DNA from: Vulcanimicrobium winogradskyi
Lineage (GTDB): Bacteria > Vulcanimicrobiota > Vulcanimicrobiia > Vulcanimicrobiales > Vulcanimicrobiaceae
Direction of reading: 5' to 3'
Length of the DNA stretch: 64,000 nt
Assembly: GCA_003134965.1 (NCBI GenBank)
Contig: PLDA01000004.1
Span: 1 to 64,000, forward strand
In this document: piece by piece, positions 44,005 through 52,609 of the stretch
Layout of the letters: every line of letters begins with the position of its first letter
Numbering within the stretch: position 1 is the first letter of the stretch
The notes under the pieces: generated by a model
Database searches by the model: none
Seen by the model: the letters and a program-made list of their open reading frames with translations, nothing else
What the model was told of the DNA's origin: nothing
Program-made: the position numbers and the translations under genes

Positions 44005-45281
44005 TCGTTTGGCTTCCGATCATCGTCGCGCTCGCTCTGTTGCTGCTCGGCGTCCCGGTGTCGGTCGCGCTGGGTGTCGGCGCGGCGCTGGCGCTCGTCG
44101 AATCGCATACCTCGCTGGTGATCGTCGGTCAGCAGCTGTTCAACGGTCTCAACTCGACGGTCTTGCTCGCCATCCCGTTCTACATGTACACCGGGGCGGT
44201 GATGGAGCGCAGCGGGCTCGCCGACCGGTTGATCGATCTCGCCAAGGCGTTGGTCGGCTCGTTTCGCGGCGGCCTGGGGATGGTCGACGTCGTCGCGAGC
44301 ATGTTTTTCGCCGACATCTCCGGATCGGCGACGGCCGATACGGCGGCGATCGGGTCGGTGATGGTCCCGGGCCTAAAAAAGGCCGGCTACAGCGGCCCGT
44401 ATTCGGCTGCGCTGCAGTCCGCTTCAGGTTCCCTCGGTCTGCTTTTTCCGCCGTCGATCAGTCAGATCGTGTATGCGTACGTCGCGCAGATCTCGCCGGC
44501 GAAACTGTTCGCGGCATCCTTGATCCCGGGCATCATGGTGGCGTTCTCGTTCATGGTCGTGAACTATCTTGCGGCGCTGCGCTTCAACTACCCGCGCGGC
44601 GACCGCTTTTCGTTCGCGCAGCTGGGACGCGCGCTGCGCGGCGCGGCTTGGGCGCTGCTCGCGCCGGTGTTGATCCTTGGGGGAATCTTCTCGGGGATCG
44701 TGACGCCGACCGAGGCGGGCGTCGTTGCCGGCGGATACGTCACGCTGGTGGGATTTCTCGTGTACCGAAGCTTGACGCTGCGTTCGATGGGCGCCGTCTT
44801 GGTCAAGACCGTTCGAAATACCGCGCGGGTGATGTTCTTGCTAGGGTCCGCGCTGATCTTAGGACTCTACCTGATCCGCGAGCAAGTTCCGCAGGCGGTG
44901 GCCTCGCATCTCGGGGGCGTGGCGCACAGTCCGCTGCTGCTGCTGCTGCTCATCAACGTGATCCTCTTGTTCGCGCACACCGTGCTCGAGACGATCGCCA
45001 GCATCATCGTCATCGTTCCGGTGCTGCTGCCGCTGTTCGGCGTTGCCGGCGTCGACCTGGTGTACTTCGGGATCATCCTGCTCGTCAACTCGGCGATCGG
45101 CATCAACTTTCCGCCGGTCGGTTTCTGCCTTTACATCGGGGCGAGCATCGCCGAGGTTCCGCTCGAAGCCGCGGCGCGTGCGATCCTGCCGTTTCTTGCG
45201 ATGCTCGTCGTCGATCTCATCCTCGTGACGCTGCTGCCGAATCTCTCGCTCTGGCTGCCCTCGTCATCCACCAGTAGCTAA
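44001..45281 (+). CDS. dctM: TRAP transporter large permease DctM
   Basis: 426 aa from ATG 44001, overlapping dctQ by 4 bases; longer frames upstream are out of register with the family. About twelve helices with GSATADTAAIGSVMVPGLKK, the signature of DctM, and VTPTEAGVVAGGYVTLVGF. Sodium-driven uptake of an organic acid bound by DctP. Confidence 0.95.
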   Translation: MIVWLPIIVALALLLLGVPVSVALGVGAALALVESHTSLVIVGQQLFNGLNSTVLLAIPFYMYTGAVMERSGLADRLIDLAKALVGSFRGGLGMVDVVASMFFADISGSATADTAAIGSVMVPGLKKAGYSGPYSAALQSASGSLGLLFPPSISQIVYAYVAQISPAKLFAASLIPGIMVAFSFMVVNYLAALRFNYPRGDRFSFAQLGRALRGAAWALLAPVLILGGIFSGIVTPTEAGVVAGGYVTLVGFLVYRSLTLRSMGAVLVKTVRNTARVMFLLGSALILGLYLIREQVPQAVASHLGGVAHSPLLLLLLINVILLFAHTVLETIASIIVIVPVLLPLFGVAGVDLVYFGIILLVNSAIGINFPPVGFCLYIGASIAEVPLEAAARAILPFLAMLVVDLILVTLLPNLSLWLPSSSTSS

Positions 45282-45299
45282 TTTGGAGGTCGAACTCGG

Positions 45300-46250
45300 A
45301 TGAAGCGCCCGCCTGGCTCGAACTGGGGTGACTACGGAGTCGACGATCGCATCGGGCGTCTCAACGAGCTTACGTCCGAGCGGGTCGTTCGCGCAGCAGC
45401 CGAGATTCGGACCGGACAGCGGTTTTGCCTGAGCCTCCCGCTCGACTACCCCGGCGGAAACGTCGTCTTTCCGTTCCGCCTTCCACCCGAGCGCAAGGTC
45501 GTCGATCGGATGGGTGCCCTGGCCAGCGACTTTCCGTTCTCGCGGGTGCGCGATGGCGCGACCGGCGTCGTCAACGACGACATCGTTACCTTATGGACGC
45601 AGTACTCGACCCAATGGGACGCGCTCGCCCACGTCGGGTCGCAGTTCGATGCGAACGGCGACGGAGAGGCCGAGGTCGTCTACTACAATGGGCACTATCC
45701 GGGCCCCGACGTCGACGGGATGGCGACGGCCGGGCTGCAGGGTCGCGGCGTCATGGTCGATCTTCATCGAAAGTACGGGCACGCGAAGATCGCCGTCGAT
45801 TACGCCATGTTCGAGGAGGTCATGCGCGAGCAGAACGTGGTTGTCGAACCGGGCGATATTCTCACGCTGCGCACCGGCTGGGCCCAGTTGCTCGTCGACA
45901 TGCAAGGCCGGCCGGACAAAGATGTCGTGCACAACTCCGGCGCCGGACTCGATTCGAGCGACTCGAAGCTTCTGCAATGGGTCGCCGAGAGCGGCATCGC
46001 TGCGATCGTTGCCGACAACCTCGCCGTCGAAGCCTATCCACCCAAAGCCGGCGGGGCGGGGACGCCGTTCTTACCACTGCACGAGCTCTGCCTCTTCAAG
46101 CTCGGCATCAACCTCGGCGAGATGTGGTATCTTACCGAGCTGGCGGCCTGGCTGCAGAAGAACGAGCGCACTCGGTTCTTCCTGACCGCGCCGCCGTTGC
46201 GCTTGCGCGGTCACGTCGGGTCACCGGTGACGCCGATCGCGACGGTCTGA
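45300..46250 (+). CDS. Cyclase-family metal-dependent hydrolase (PF04199)
   Basis: 316 aa, ATG preceded by GGAGG. The kynurenine-formamidase-like fold is marked by TQWDALAHVGSQFDANGDG (metal-binding His/Asp) and DGMATAGLQGRGVMVDLHRK. It is the last gene of the TRAP operon, 18 bases after dctM, so it probably acts on the transported compound or its derivative, for example opening a ring or hydrolysing an amide. Confidence 0.85.
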   Translation: MKRPPGSNWGDYGVDDRIGRLNELTSERVVRAAAEIRTGQRFCLSLPLDYPGGNVVFPFRLPPERKVVDRMGALASDFPFSRVRDGATGVVNDDIVTLWTQYSTQWDALAHVGSQFDANGDGEAEVVYYNGHYPGPDVDGMATAGLQGRGVMVDLHRKYGHAKIAVDYAMFEEVMREQNVVVEPGDILTLRTGWAQLLVDMQGRPDKDVVHNSGAGLDSSDSKLLQWVAESGIAAIVADNLAVEAYPPKAGGAGTPFLPLHELCLFKLGINLGEMWYLTELAAWLQKNERTRFFLTAPPLRLRGHVGSPVTPIATV

Positions 46251-46276
46251 CCGCCGAACCGCGCTGTCAGCGGGCT

Positions 46277-46762
46277 TTACGGCCCGCTCAGCGCTCGGCT
46301 GCGTCGCGCGGCCCGGTTGACGTACCACGCGATCGGGACGCCGAAGAAGACGGTGTGGGCGACGATATCCAGCATCACCTGACCGGCCGATTGCGGCGCT
46401 CGCCACATTCCGGTCGCCAGCAGGAGCAGCTGCATCACGACCATGACCACGAGGCCGAACGTGAGCCCACTGATGAACGGGTGCGCGAGGACCTGACGGT
46501 ACCGCTGCGCGGTCAGGCCGAACAGCGCTCCCCAGCCGGCGCTGATCGCAAAGTGGATCGCTATGCCGAGTGGGACGTACGCGCTCGACCCGAGTGCAGC
46601 TTTACCGACCAGTCCCGAGGCGATGAAGTTGTACGAGTTCGGCCACGAAAGAACTCCGGTTGCGAACAAGAATGCGTCAACCACGACGCCGGCGATGATG
46701 CCGGCCAGGATTCCGTCGTAGGCCAGCGGGCGCTCGTACCGTTTGAGAGCAAGTGTCGACAT
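46277..46762 (-). CDS. Small membrane protein of unknown function
   Basis: 161 aa from ATG 46762 (MSTLALKRYERPLAYDGILA). Four hydrophobic helices such as LAGIIAGVVVDAFLFATGVL and PFISGLTFGLVVMVVMQLLL. Resembles YagU-like conserved membrane proteins in general layout; unassigned. Convergent with the TRAP operon end. Confidence 0.6.
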   Translation of the reverse strand: MSTLALKRYERPLAYDGILAGIIAGVVVDAFLFATGVLSWPNSYNFIASGLVGKAALGSSAYVPLGIAIHFAISAGWGALFGLTAQRYRQVLAHPFISGLTFGLVVMVVMQLLLLATGMWRAPQSAGQVMLDIVAHTVFFGVPIAWYVNRAARRSRALSGP

Positions 46763-46905
46763 GCCGTCTTTCTCCAGTTGCGCCTTGCGGTGCCGCAATC
46801 CCGTACCCAGCGGTGCTGAAGGAAGTATGAAACGTTCGAGGACCGAGCGCACCCGAGCGCAAAGTCGCCTTGGGTGATCGACATAGCACTACGAATTCGC
46901 GTCGC

Positions 46906-47688
46906 ATGAAGAGGCTGCCGTTCATCGTCGGAATCGCGTTGGCGACCGTCGCCGCGGGCCCGGCCGTCGCCGCCGATTCAGGACAGATCGTCGTGTTCGC
47001 TGCGGCATCGCTTCGTGAGGCGTTCGAAGCGGCTGCGCCGGCATTCACCAAGCGGACCGGTGTTGCGGTGAGCTTTTCGTTCGGCGGCTCCGACACGCTC
47101 GTGACGCAGCTCAAGCAGGGCGCGCCCGCCGACGTGTTTGCGTCGGCGAACGAGGCGCAGATGAAGATCGCCGCGGATGCCGGCCTGCTCGCAGCTGCGC
47201 CGCGGACGTTCGCGCGAAATCGCCTCGTCGTCATCGTTCCGAAGGAGAACCCGGCGAAGATCTCCGAGCTCGCCGACCTCGCGAAGCCGGGCGTAAAAGT
47301 CGTTCTGGCCGCCTCCGGCGTGCCGGTCGGGACCTATGCGCGCACGGCGTTTCTGAGGCTGAACGGGCAGACCGGATACCCGGCCGATTTTGGCGGTCTG
47401 GTCGAACGGAACGTCGTGTCGAACGAACTCGACGTCAAAGCCGTCGCGACGAAGATTTCGCTCGGCGAGGGTGACGCCGGCGTTGTCTACGCGACCGACG
47501 TCACGCCGGCCGTGGCCGGCCGCGTGAAGATGGTCGCGTTCCCGCCCGGCGCAGCACCCGAGGCGATCTACCCGATCGCGCCGCTCAAGCATGCGCAGCC
47601 TGGTGCCGGCGCGCGTGCCTTCGTCGATTTCATGCTCTCGCCGGCCGGTCAGGTCTTTCTGAAGGCGCGGGGTTTCGCGTCGCCGTGA
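46906..47688 (+). CDS. modA: Molybdate-binding protein ModA-like
   Basis: 260 aa from ATG 46906. Signal peptide RLPFIVGIALATVAAGPAVA. The ModA fold is clear: IVVFAAASLREAFEAAAPAF, then FSFGGSDTLVTQLKQGAPAD and ADVFASANEAQMKIAADAG. It binds molybdate or tungstate in the periplasm. The permease and ATPase genes (modBC) are not beside it, so it would need partners elsewhere. No ribosome site seen before either possible start. Confidence 0.85.
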   Translation: MKRLPFIVGIALATVAAGPAVAADSGQIVVFAAASLREAFEAAAPAFTKRTGVAVSFSFGGSDTLVTQLKQGAPADVFASANEAQMKIAADAGLLAAAPRTFARNRLVVIVPKENPAKISELADLAKPGVKVVLAASGVPVGTYARTAFLRLNGQTGYPADFGGLVERNVVSNELDVKAVATKISLGEGDAGVVYATDVTPAVAGRVKMVAFPPGAAPEAIYPIAPLKHAQPGAGARAFVDFMLSPAGQVFLKARGFASP

Positions 47689-47709
47689 CGCGGCGCCGTC
47701 AGGTCGGCG

Positions 47710-48597
47710 TCATCGCCGGCTGCGTCCCGGCGCCGCGACCCACACAAGACCGAAGCCGACCGCTTTGGACGACCCGCCGCGGGGCGCAAGATTGACCTCA
47801 TAGTCCAGATCGAGCGCGAGCCGGTTGCCGAGCGCGCGCTGGAGGGCAACGAACCCGCGGCTGCCCGCCGGAAGAAGAGGTCCCTGGCGCGAGACGAGTG
47901 CGTCTTGCACGAGCAGCGTCGTCGCGCCGTCGAGTGCATAGGCGAGCGTGAAAGAGGGAGCGTAGACGAAAAACGTGCGGTTCGCGCCGCTTGCATCCGG
48001 ACCGACGGCAGTGCCGAAGACCTGGCTCGCGGCGAACGAAAGCCTCGGGCTCAGCGCGAGGCCGAGATTCGCGGAGAGCGAGAATGTCGGGGCGCCCGCG
48101 GTGAACTCGCCGGTTCCCGTCGGCGGTGCATACGCCGCGCCGAGAGATCCTTGCGCAACGCCCGTGTCCAAGACGAGATACTTCGCGGCAAGGACGAGGT
48201 CGGTCGTGCCGCGGGCCGCATCGAATGGCGTGTTTCCGGCGATCGCACGCGATTGATTCGCAGGCGGTGCGACGCCGAGCTCCAGGCGTTTTGCGATGCC
48301 GGCGCGGACGAACGTCAGAGGTCCGCTTGCGAGCGTGGAGCTTCCGCCGGGTGACGTCGTGATTTGACGCCGCAGTCCCGTCTCGACGACGATCTCATCG
48401 GGAAGGACGACGCACGGGGAGCCGCCGGCCGATGTCGTACGGCCGGTACCGGGGCGATCGGCGAGCGCGACCGCGATGGGCATGCTGCACGGGGGAGGGC
48501 TCGCGTCGTCTGCAAGCGCCGAAGACGCCAGGAGGAGCATCGCGACCGCCGCCACACCCGTCGTGAGCGTGCCTGCGGGGAACGGTTTCGAATCCAT
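47710..48597 (-). CDS. Outer-membrane beta-barrel, phenol-MetA-like
   Basis: 295 aa from ATG 48597; a much longer frame upstream is a shadow. Signal peptide near VAMLLLASSALA. The barrel has alternating strands: DLVLAAKYLVLDTGVAQGSL, AAYAPPTGTGEFTAGAPTF and LSFAASQVFGTAVG, like transporters of the PF13557 meta-pathway family. Ends with DLDYEVNLAPRG and a charged tail. Divergent from the kinase at 48685. Confidence 0.7.
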   Translation of the reverse strand: MDSKPFPAGTLTTGVAAVAMLLLASSALADDASPPPCSMPIAVALADRPGTGRTTSAGGSPCVVLPDEIVVETGLRRQITTSPGGSSTLASGPLTFVRAGIAKRLELGVAPPANQSRAIAGNTPFDAARGTTDLVLAAKYLVLDTGVAQGSLGAAYAPPTGTGEFTAGAPTFSLSANLGLALSPRLSFAASQVFGTAVGPDASGANRTFFVYAPSFTLAYALDGATTLLVQDALVSRQGPLLPAGSRGFVALQRALGNRLALDLDYEVNLAPRGGSSKAVGFGLVWVAAPGRSRR

Positions 48598-48684
48598 GCG
48601 ATCGTGAACTGCGATTGCCGCGCGCCGAGCGGATGACCTCTTCCGACTGGCCGAGCTTTCGGTCGGACGAGGCATGCGCTCTTC

Positions 48685-49419
48685 TTGCAAGTACACTCCG
48701 CGCTCTCGCAGCGCGACCGCACCGAGGCGGAGATCCGGCAGTTCATCGCGGACGCCGGCCACGAACTGCGCACGCCGCTCACCGTCATCATGGGCTATCT
48801 CGACGTACTGGAAGACGGTGCGGTCGATGCACCGGGGGTCCGCGAACGCGTCTTCGCGACCCTTCGGCAAGAGAGCCGCCGCATGCGCACGCTGATCGAG
48901 AGGCTGATCTACCTCGCGCGGCTGGAGCGCGGAGAGACAACCGCGCGGGAGATCGTCGACGTCTCCGCGATCGTTTCGCGCGTCGTGAGCGCGCTGTCGC
49001 CGGAAGACGGTGCTGCAACGATCGCGGTTTCGGCCGCTCCCGATGCGGTCGCCGTCGCCGACCCGACCGACGTCAGCGAAGCGATTCGGAACCTGGTCGA
49101 CAACGCGCTGAAATACGCCCCCGGATCGGAGATCGCGGTCAGCACGGCGGTCGACGGGAACGAGGTCGTTCTCGTGGTTCGCGATCGCGGGCCGGGGATG
49201 TCGGAGCACGACCAGAAGCACGCGTTCGACCGCTTCTACCGCGGGCGCGGACCCGGTGAAGCGGAAGGCTCCGGCCTTGGGCTGGCGATCGTCAAGCGCG
49301 CCGTCGAACGCTCCGAGGGAACGATCGCGCTGCAGAGCCGCGTGGGCGGCGGGACGCAGTTCACGATTCGGTTGCCGCGCGCGCACGCGGAAGTGGAGAC
49401 CGGCACGACGCCGGACTGA
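48685..49419 (+). CDS. Histidine kinase catalytic core without sensor
   Basis: 244 aa. The H-box FIADAGHELRTPLTVIMGYL is followed by the N-box (RNLVDNALKYAPG) and G1 and G2 (VRDRGPGM, EGSGLGLAIVKRAV), so HisKA and HATPase_c are complete. There is no transmembrane or HAMP segment; only a short stub (QVHSALSQRDRTEAEI) precedes the H-box. The start is a TTG with no convincing ribosome site. No response regulator is adjacent. Probably truncated from a membrane kinase; could act as a soluble kinase if expressed. Confidence 0.72.
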   Translation: MQVHSALSQRDRTEAEIRQFIADAGHELRTPLTVIMGYLDVLEDGAVDAPGVRERVFATLRQESRRMRTLIERLIYLARLERGETTAREIVDVSAIVSRVVSALSPEDGAATIAVSAAPDAVAVADPTDVSEAIRNLVDNALKYAPGSEIAVSTAVDGNEVVLVVRDRGPGMSEHDQKHAFDRFYRGRGPGEAEGSGLGLAIVKRAVERSEGTIALQSRVGGGTQFTIRLPRAHAEVETGTTPD

Positions 49420-49441
49420 ACGATTCTCCCCTGCGATCGAT

Positions 49442-49753
49442 TTAGGGAGCCGCGGCGGTCTGGGCGATGAGCTCGAGTGGCGACACGACGACCTCTCCGC
49501 CGGCGGCGAGCTCCGTCTGTCCGGTGTACCGCGAGAAAAACTCCCGGCTCTGAAGGTCCCGGACGGCATCCTCGTCAGCCGCCGCGGCGAGATGGTAGTA
49601 GTCGGGTCCTCCGCTCGCCTTCATGCAGCGATACGAGATCCTCCCGCGCAAGGCTGGATCGTTGTCCAAAGCCGAGATGAAGCGAGCGATCTCCCGATGC
49701 CAGTCCTCTTCCGAGCCGTGTTTGAAGCGATAGGTGATGAGAAAGTATTTCAT
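49442..49753 (-). CDS. ABM-like dimeric alpha-beta barrel protein
   Basis: 103 aa: MKYFLITYRFKHGSEEDWHR, then DYYHLAAAADEDAV and LQSREFFSRYTGQTEL. The layout is that of antibiotic-biosynthesis-monooxygenase/quinol-monooxygenase-like proteins. It follows an NmrA gene by 25 bases, and an HxlR regulator is divergent, suggesting a quinone-handling operon. Confidence 0.7.
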   Translation of the reverse strand: MKYFLITYRFKHGSEEDWHREIARFISALDNDPALRGRISYRCMKASGGPDYYHLAAAADEDAVRDLQSREFFSRYTGQTELAAGGEVVVSPLELIAQTAAAP

Positions 49754-49778
49754 GTTCCAGCCAATCGAGTGCGGTGCA

Positions 49779-50660
49779 TCAGATTTTCGGCGCCGGTTGT
49801 TCGCCGCGGAAGATCGCGGCGTTCCGTACGGCGAACTCCGCGAAGCTCGTCGGACGGCGTCCGAGTAACGTCTGGGCTACGGGCGAAACCTGCGCCTCCT
49901 TGCCCTTTCGCCGCTCCGCGAAAAGTTCGGCAAGAGCATCGGCGAGGTACGGCGGCACCCCGGCGGCGAGCTGAGCGTTCTTGGCATCGTCGGGAGCGAT
50001 GTTGACGTACCGGATGCTCTTGCCCGTCGCCGCGGAGAGCGCGTCGGCAACCTCGGCCATCCCGAGCGCCTCGGGCCCGGTCAGGGGATAGATCTTCCCT
50101 TCGTGCCCGGAGCTCGTCAGGACCGTCGCGGCGACCTCGGCGATGTCGCCGACGTCGATCGATGCGATCTTCGCGTTCTCCATCGGCAGAAAGAGCGCGC
50201 CTTTCGCGAGGATCGACGGCACCTGCCGGAAGTAGGCCGGCATGAACTCGCCGGCGCGCAGTTGCGTGAATGCCATACCCGAGGCTTCGAGCCGCCGCTC
50301 GATCTCGCCGTGCATCCGGGCGAAGCGGAACGGCGAGTCGAGCTCGGGCATGATCCCGGAGAGTTTGACGACGTGCTTCACGCCGGCGCTCGCGGCGGCC
50401 GCGATGAAGGCCGATTGCACCTCGAGCATCGCCGGATCGGACGAGGAGATCAGCATCGCGCGATCCACGCCGCGCAGCGCCGCAGCGAGCGTCTCGGGCT
50501 GCGCCATATCGCCGGCGACGACCTCGACGTTCGGCAGTGCCGACAACGCGGCGGCCTTCTCGAGGCTGCGGGTCAGCGCGCGCACTGCGACACCCCGCGC
50601 CGACAGCCGGCGCACGAGCTCCCCGCCGTTCAGCCCGGTAGCGCCCGTCACGAGAATCAT
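49779..50660 (-). CDS. NmrA-family NAD(P)-binding oxidoreductase
   Basis: 293 aa from ATG 50660; the longer frame is noncoding. MILVTGATGLNGGELVRRLS is the Rossmann glycine motif, then VVAGDMAQPETLAAALRGVD. Atypical short-chain dehydrogenases of this group include NAD(P)H:quinone reductases (QorB type). The divergent HxlR gene and downstream monooxygenase-like gene support a quinone/electrophile stress role. Complete. Confidence 0.88.
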   Translation of the reverse strand: MILVTGATGLNGGELVRRLSARGVAVRALTRSLEKAAALSALPNVEVVAGDMAQPETLAAALRGVDRAMLISSSDPAMLEVQSAFIAAAASAGVKHVVKLSGIMPELDSPFRFARMHGEIERRLEASGMAFTQLRAGEFMPAYFRQVPSILAKGALFLPMENAKIASIDVGDIAEVAATVLTSSGHEGKIYPLTGPEALGMAEVADALSAATGKSIRYVNIAPDDAKNAQLAAGVPPYLADALAELFAERRKGKEAQVSPVAQTLLGRRPTSFAEFAVRNAAIFRGEQPAPKI

Positions 50661-50695
50661 CAGTGTATTGTGGGAAGGAAATGAGCGAATGTGCA

Positions 50696-50716
50696 AGTAT
50701 GGACAAAAATGATACT
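50696..50716. promoter_or_regulatory. Candidate HxlR operator
   Basis: AGTAT-N11-ATACT lies in the 79-base spacer between the NmrA gene and the HxlR gene. Position and symmetry fit a repressor site shared by the divergent promoters. Confidence 0.45.
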
Positions 50717-50739
50717 GTAAGGCGGGAGGCAGAGCAGCG

Positions 50740-51129
50740 ATGAGAACGTCGACCTCGAGAGCGCCCGTGAGCTGCGGCTGCCCGGTCACGGCATTTCAGA
50801 AGCTGATCAGCGGAAAATACAAGCTCCGCATCTTGTGGGATCTCAAGGACGGTCCGCTCCGCTACGGCGAGATCAGAACCGGTCTCCTGAGAGGGGCGGT
50901 CGGGACGCAGGAGATCGCTCCGCGCGTTCTGAGCCGCGAGTTGAAAGCGCTGAGCGCCGCTGAGCTGATCGACCGCCGTGACTATGGCGTCGTGCCGCCG
51001 AAGGTCGAGTATCGTCTGACTCGCAAGGGGCAGAGTTTCATCCCCGTCATCGCCGCGATTCGCACGTGGGGAACTCGCCATCTCGGCCAATCGGCGAGTT
51101 CGGTTTCCGGCGCATCCCGAGCCTCTTAA
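50740..51129 (+). CDS. HxlR-family transcriptional regulator
   Basis: 129 aa winged helix (residues 20-110) with LISGKYKLRILWDLKDGPLR, then LSRELKALSAAELIDRRDYG. The N-terminus has CGCPVTAF, including the conserved redox-sensing type Cys near the start seen in quinone-responsive members (QorR, YodB). GGGAGG precedes the ATG. Controls the divergent NmrA-monooxygenase operon. Confidence 0.92.
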   Translation: MRTSTSRAPVSCGCPVTAFQKLISGKYKLRILWDLKDGPLRYGEIRTGLLRGAVGTQEIAPRVLSRELKALSAAELIDRRDYGVVPPKVEYRLTRKGQSFIPVIAAIRTWGTRHLGQSASSVSGASRAS

Positions 51130-51281
51130 CCAGGCCGCGATGCGTCGCAGCTCAATGGGCAAGGATGGCGGCGATTTCTCGACGGCGTAGCTCGTCAAGC
51201 CGGGCAAAGCAGCAGCGACGGACTTTGCCCGAATTGAGGTTAATTGTGACCAGACGCACCGTTGCGGGTAGATATACGAGC

Positions 51282-52595
51282 ATGCCTATGCAAGCACGGC
51301 TCACTCGGCGCAACATGGTATGCACGGTAGCTGGGCAGCGCTTGGTAGCAGCATCGCTTCTTGCGCTGCTTCTTTTCGGTTCCGCGGGCGTCGCCGATGC
51401 CGCGGACTTCGGTGCGCCGCCGTCCGGCGAGATCCCGATCCTCTACAACGATCACACCGTCTACGCGACGCCGGACATCCTCACGCGCAGCCGTGTCTTG
51501 GCGGCGCTGGTCAAGGACGGCCGGATCTACGTGCCGCTACGCAGCATGTTCGAAGAGATGGGCGCCACAGTCTCGGCGTCACCCGACGGCAAGACCGTCA
51601 CCGCGACCAAGCCCGGTGCGAGCGTCACCGTGACCGTGGGCAAGTCCGAGGTCGTCATCAACGGCGCGACCCGACCGCTCGACGTGCCGCCGATGCTCTA
51701 CCACGGCATCGTGCTCGTACCGGTGCGCGTGATCTCCGAGGCGCTCGGTGCCTACGTCCAATGGCTGCCGACCCGCCACGTCGTCGTCGTGCGGTACATC
51801 CCGGTGCCGCCGCCGCCGTTCGTCGCGACGCCGACGCCGGCGCCCACCGCCGTGCCCGTTGTGCCGACGCCCGTACCGTTCGTTCCCACCCCCACGCCCA
51901 GCCCGACACCCGCACGCCAGTCATATACGGCCTTCGTCCAAGCCGCATTCGTAGCGCACAAGAACTACAACGAGTTCTCGGCCGGCCAGTGGTGCCCCGA
52001 AGGGTATCTGGTGGCCGGCGCGTGGGCGCCCAACGATTCGGCGTTCGCTGTAAAAGTGGACTTCCGGCAATACGCGTACGTCACGAGCGACAACGTGAGG
52101 GACACGATCGGCAACCACTATACGCAGTTCGCGACCATCGACGGCGGCGTCGCGTTCACACCGGTTTTCCTGGCGCGGCAAAGCTCCTTGGATGCGCGCC
52201 TGTTGTACAAGGTTGCAGCGCCTCGAATCTACGTCGGCGCCGGATACATTCACACCGCCAACAACTACGGCTACCCACAGTTGAACGGACTCGGCGGCGG
52301 GATCGAAAAATTGCCGGACTTGAAGAAGGGGATCAACCTCTTCGGCTCCGCGTTCTACTACCCGGCCGCAAGCGGCAACTATACGATCATGAACCCGGCA
52401 AGCATCAATGCCGGCAAGACCTATCGACAGCAGTACCAGATCTTGAAGTACGATCTGGGCCTCGCGCTCGCGACGGAACGTTCCCCATTGTATCTCTACG
52501 GTGGTGTCAGCGGCGAACACTATACCGCGCAGCAGAACGCACCGATCGGTCAGACGCATGACGGTCCCTACATCGGCCTCGGCGTGAAGCTCTAA
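51282..52595 (+). CDS. Copper-amine-oxidase-N domain fused to a barrel-like region
   Basis: 437 aa. Signal around LVAASLLALLLFGSAGVADA. Residues about 45-165 form a copper amine oxidase N1 domain (GRIYVPLRSMFEEMGATVSA, then VLVPVRVISEALGAYVQW). A Pro-Thr linker (TPTPAPTAVPVVPTPVPFVP) leads to a C-terminal beta-rich part with aromatic strands (YVGAGYIHTANNYGYPQL). The native copper role is doubtful; in Gram-negative soil bacteria the N1 domain usually appears as a wall/peptidoglycan-associated adaptor. It may anchor a barrel to the envelope. Its start lacks a clear ribosome site. Confidence 0.7.
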   Translation: MPMQARLTRRNMVCTVAGQRLVAASLLALLLFGSAGVADAADFGAPPSGEIPILYNDHTVYATPDILTRSRVLAALVKDGRIYVPLRSMFEEMGATVSASPDGKTVTATKPGASVTVTVGKSEVVINGATRPLDVPPMLYHGIVLVPVRVISEALGAYVQWLPTRHVVVVRYIPVPPPPFVATPTPAPTAVPVVPTPVPFVPTPTPSPTPARQSYTAFVQAAFVAHKNYNEFSAGQWCPEGYLVAGAWAPNDSAFAVKVDFRQYAYVTSDNVRDTIGNHYTQFATIDGGVAFTPVFLARQSSLDARLLYKVAAPRIYVGAGYIHTANNYGYPQLNGLGGGIEKLPDLKKGINLFGSAFYYPAASGNYTIMNPASINAGKTYRQQYQILKYDLGLALATERSPLYLYGGVSGEHYTAQQNAPIGQTHDGPYIGLGVKL

Positions 52596-52609
52596 GAGCC
52601 GGAAGGACG

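Noticed and set aside
47710..49569. 619-codon minus-strand frame including the barrel gene
   Set aside because: Only the last 295 residues are protein-like; the first half is antisense to the histidine kinase. Start set at 48597.
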